Part shown: piece by piece, positions 62,373 through 64,000 of the stretch | How positions within the stretch are numbered: position 1 is the first letter of the stretch | Layout of the letters: each line of letters opens with the position of its first letter | Assembly (NCBI GenBank): GCA_014281115.1 | Contig: JACONQ010000001.1 | Span: 4,278,001 to 4,342,000, forward strand | Length of the DNA: 64,000 bases | Direction of reading: 5' to 3' | Origin: Laburnicola sp. R22_1 | Taxonomy: Eukaryota > Ascomycota > Dothideomycetes > Pleosporales > Didymosphaeriaceae | Made by a program: the position numbers and the translations under genes | The notes under the pieces: generated by a model | Databases searched by the model: none | What the model saw: only the letters and a program-made list of their open reading frames with translations | Told to the model about the DNA's origin: nothing

Positions 62373-62550
62373 TATAAGGGGCTTTAGACTATAAGATTAG
62401 AGTTGCCTAAGTAAACTTATAAATTTAATAGGGTTTAATAGTAACTCTAGCTATAGACTTATATATATACTCCTCGCGTAGTAGGAGCATAGACTTAGAA
62501 CTTTAAGGCAGTAGGCCGAGTAACTATAGAAGGGCGCTTAGTCCCTTATA
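62373..62550 (-). repeat. 5' LTR of the gypsy chromovirus
   Basis: Same 178-bp length as the other LTR and same ends (TATAAG...CTTATA). It keeps GGGTTTAATAGTAACTCT and GAAGGGCGC in common with it. Being upstream of gag on the minus strand it is the promoter-bearing copy. Confidence 0.8.
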
Positions 62551-62860
62551 ATAGTTATATTATACTTATATTTATAGTACTAGTTACTTAAATTCAAACT
62601 ATATTATATATATCTTATTAATTATAGTAATTTATAATGCTTTCTAGTACTAACTTTAATAGTAATAATGACTTTATATTATTTTAAAATACTAATAGTA
62701 TAATTTACTATAATAAAAGGTATACCTTTATAGTTTTAAATATAATAGTATTTATATATAGTGTAAAGTTTAAAAGTAAAAGTAATAGTTTTTAAAATTC
62801 TACTTTCTATATATAGAGCCTAAATAACTATTTATAGTAATAATATAATATAAAAAGGTC
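62551..62860. other. AT-rich degraded sequence, unassigned
   Basis: About 310 bases with no gene and no recognised repeat. Confidence 0.5.
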
Positions 62861-62861
62861 G

Positions 62862-63052
62862 GCTTGCCAAATATATTTTTTAACCTTTTTTTAGTTTAAG
62901 GTTAAAGTAGATTGAGATGGAAGGTTATTATGTTTTAATTACCTTTTTATGCTCTTTTTAGTCACTAAGCAGAGGACTCTGCTTTTTTTATTATGTTATT
63001 TAAGATGAAAGCCTTTGTCGTTATACCACTAGATAGATAATTTAACAACACA
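62862..63052 (-). mobile_element. RepA copy A17, internally deleted
   Basis: The variable-end signature (TCGGCTTGCCAAATA..., 75 bp) is joined directly to the constant-end 115 bp (AACAACACA). This resembles A15 in form but the junction differs. The flanks are AT-rich and no duplication is certain. Confidence 0.7.
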
Positions 63053-63081
63053 TATAAAATAATATAATAATAATATTACTT

Positions 63082-63190
63082 AATAATAGTAATATATTAT
63101 ATATAAATAATAGTAATATATTATATATAAATAATAGTAATATATTATATATAAATAATAGTAATATATTATATATAAATAATAATAATA
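63082..63190 (+). repeat. 24-bp tandem repeat, about four copies
   Basis: The unit AATAATAGTAATATATTATA plus TATA repeats without error at 63,082-63,105, 63,106-63,129, 63,130-63,153 and 63,154-63,177, then a partial unit. It lies at the right edge of the AT-rich island. Confidence 0.9.
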
Positions 63191-63239
63191 GTATTTTACT
63201 AGTAAATACTACCTACTAAGGCATCTTTAGCGCCCTTAC

Positions 63240-63530
63240 TATATATAGTTAAGGATGCGTGCCGCGCAGCAGATTAATGCGTGCTATGCAGTCTCGTCCG
63301 AACTCACCTCTCTTCTCCCCCAATCCAATCTAGAGCCAAGATTTATGGCGGCTCGCTAACGTTTTACTAGTGTTTGATCATGAAGCTTAGCTACCCCGTT
63401 TTCCTCCATACGGAACTCCACGGAGGTGTGGAGTTTTGATGGAGGGAGCTGGCTCCCTCCAGGCCGAACCCTGTTGATCGGAGCAATACTTTACTTCGTG
63501 AATGTTCGAATACTTTCGCAAAACCAAACA
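63240..63530. other. Upstream region of the DUF3632-like gene, two hairpins
   Basis: Composition returns to normal. Two perfect inverted repeats lie in tandem: AACTCCAC-(6)-GTGGAGTT at 63,414-63,435 and GGAGGGAGC-(2)-GCTCCCTCC at 63,441-63,460. They could form RNA hairpins in the 5' leader or be the trace of a tiny element. No TATA box is obvious. Confidence 0.5.
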
Positions 63531-64000
63531 ATGATGGCTCCCGAACACCCAGCGTCGCCCACACTCGATCCTCAACTTTATGAAGATGGGGATGATGAAG
63601 ACGATATCCGCTGGAAAGCTCCTCTTGAGGCACTAATGAACGGTACCCAAACACCACTCCAAGCAGCCCAAGATATCGACAACATGCTCCGCGCCGAAAC
63701 CTCTGAACGCTTTCAAAAGCTGATCGACTTCGCTAAATCTCATACCTTGACCATCGATGAAGAAGAGTCAAATGACTGGGGAGGTCTCCCGGCACCAAAT
63801 GCTGGTGCATTTGCAGAAGACATTATCAGATCTTACTGTAGGGTGTGCACGGCGTTTTCTCCATACAGCGAAGGCCAGAATCGATTAATAGAGCTTTTAG
63901 AGGAGCTAAGGGACCTACCACGATGGATGGCACCAGAATCTCGGCCAGATGAAAATGGAAATTTCCACAAATCTGAGTTTTGGCTCTTTGGCTACAGCTG
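63531..64000 (+). CDS. DUF3632-like protein, 3' end outside the window
   Basis: An open frame of 156 codons runs from ATG 63,531 to the window edge with no stop and no intron needed. A second ATG follows at once. The context ACAATG has A at -3, as usual in fungi. The product starts MMAPEHPASPTL, then an acidic stretch (EDGDDEDDIRW), then helices; the block QNRLIELLEELRDLP followed by RW is like the L-x-x-L-x-x-L-P segment of fungal DUF3632 (PF12311) proteins, whose function is unknown. No signal peptide or membrane segment is seen, so it is probably soluble. Codon use and CA/TG content are normal, so it lies outside RIP although only about 500 bp from repeats. The family call rests on memory of the motif; the gene call is firmer. 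Confidence 0.7.
   Translation, partial: MMAPEHPASPTLDPQLYEDGDDEDDIRWKAPLEALMNGTQTPLQAAQDIDNMLRAETSERFQKLIDFAKSHTLTIDEEESNDWGGLPAPNAGAFAEDIIRSYCRVCTAFSPYSEGQNRLIELLEELRDLPRWMAPESRPDENGNFHKSEFWLFGYS

Larger units (their letters stand above)
54672..62550 (-). mobile_element. Complete Ty3/gypsy chromovirus (7.9 kb)
   Basis: Two 178-bp direct repeats (54,672-54,849 and 62,373-62,550) bound a 7.5-kb interior whose gag and pol remnants read on the minus strand, so the right repeat is the 5' LTR. Flanks ATAGA / ATAGT agree at four of five bases. Domain order on the minus strand is gag, protease, RT/RNase H, integrase, chromodomain-like tail, then an unassigned 2.2 kb before the 3' LTR. Every domain is riddled with RIP stops. 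No other mobile element interrupts it, so it is a relatively late arrival although heavily mutated. Confidence 0.85.

Noticed and set aside
63082..63190. 24-bp tandem repeat as a CRISPR array or telomere
   Set aside because: Units are contiguous without spacers and do not resemble TTAGGG.
1686..63240. Island as organelle DNA, a Plasmodium-like genome or a centromere
   Set aside because: Stops of CAG/TGG type, CpA/TpG depletion, fungal transposon families and paired TA duplications point to RIP in nuclear fungal DNA. No tRNA or rRNA genes were seen. A centromeric role cannot be tested from sequence alone.
63387..63657. Minus-strand open frames of 62 and 88 codons near the right edge
   Set aside because: They overlap the plus-strand DUF3632-like frame, which is longer, open to the window edge and has better start context. 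They look like shadows.

Overview
The window reads as an AT-rich, RIP-mutated transposon graveyard from a filamentous ascomycete (Pezizomycotina). Only the outer edges (about 1-1,070 and 63,240-64,000) have ordinary base composition. In between, CA and TG dinucleotides are nearly absent and TA, TAG and TAA are everywhere. That is the signature of repeat-induced point mutation (RIP; C to T preferentially at CpA on both strands). No intact gene is visible in the island. The single credible host gene is a 3'-truncated open frame at 63,531-64,000 that resembles fungal DUF3632 proteins.

The island is a stack of nested elements that can be untangled from target-site duplications (TSDs). Three interspersed families fill much of it. 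I call them RepA (constant end reads TGTGGCGTTA), RepC (AGAGAAATAT near one end) and RepD (constant end ATTAAAGATCTT). Each is about 1.1-1.4 kb when complete, and most copies have 11-15 bp TSDs. RepA and RepD copies are often cut short at one variable end, which suggests target-primed retroposition. Strand in the entries for these families is '+' when that named end is on the left. I recognise no protein family in them, and they are the best candidate here for something undescribed.

DNA transposons form a second layer. A Tc1/mariner DD34E element (8,459-12,419) sits inside RepC copy C5 and is itself split by a Fot1/pogo element (8,868-10,657). A second Fot1/pogo element (43,509-45,336) sits inside RepA copy A13. 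All three keep terminal inverted repeats and TA duplications. The two Fot1-like transposases can still be followed almost end to end, broken by RIP-type stop codons; the Tc1 transposase survives as three separate open segments. Two of the three have lost a catalytic Asp to Asn. Two young-looking solo LTRs (198 and 197 bp) lie inside RepC copies at 5.3 and 6.5 kb.

LTR retrotransposons form the oldest recognisable coding layer. A complete Ty3/gypsy chromovirus on the minus strand spans 54,672-62,550 with paired 178-bp LTRs and gag, protease, RT, integrase and chromodomain remnants. Plus-strand gypsy relics lie at about 26.9-31 kb, 31.4-36.2 kb, 40.9-42.6 kb and 46.8-48.4 kb and are repeatedly interrupted by RepA, RepC and RepD. 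Layout: flank (1-1,073); small inverted-repeat element (1,074-1,682); RepA/RepC cluster with solo LTRs (2.0-7.2 kb); Tc1/Fot1 nest (8.4-13.6 kb); RepA/C/D mosaic (14.4-26.9 kb); gypsy relics with insertions (26.9-42.6 kb); RepA with Fot1 (42.6-45.6 kb); mosaic (45.6-54.7 kb); complete gypsy element (54.7-62.6 kb); last RepA copy and a 24-bp tandem repeat (62.9-63.2 kb); host gene (63.5 kb onward). Coordinates come from reading by eye; family assignments without named motifs are tentative.
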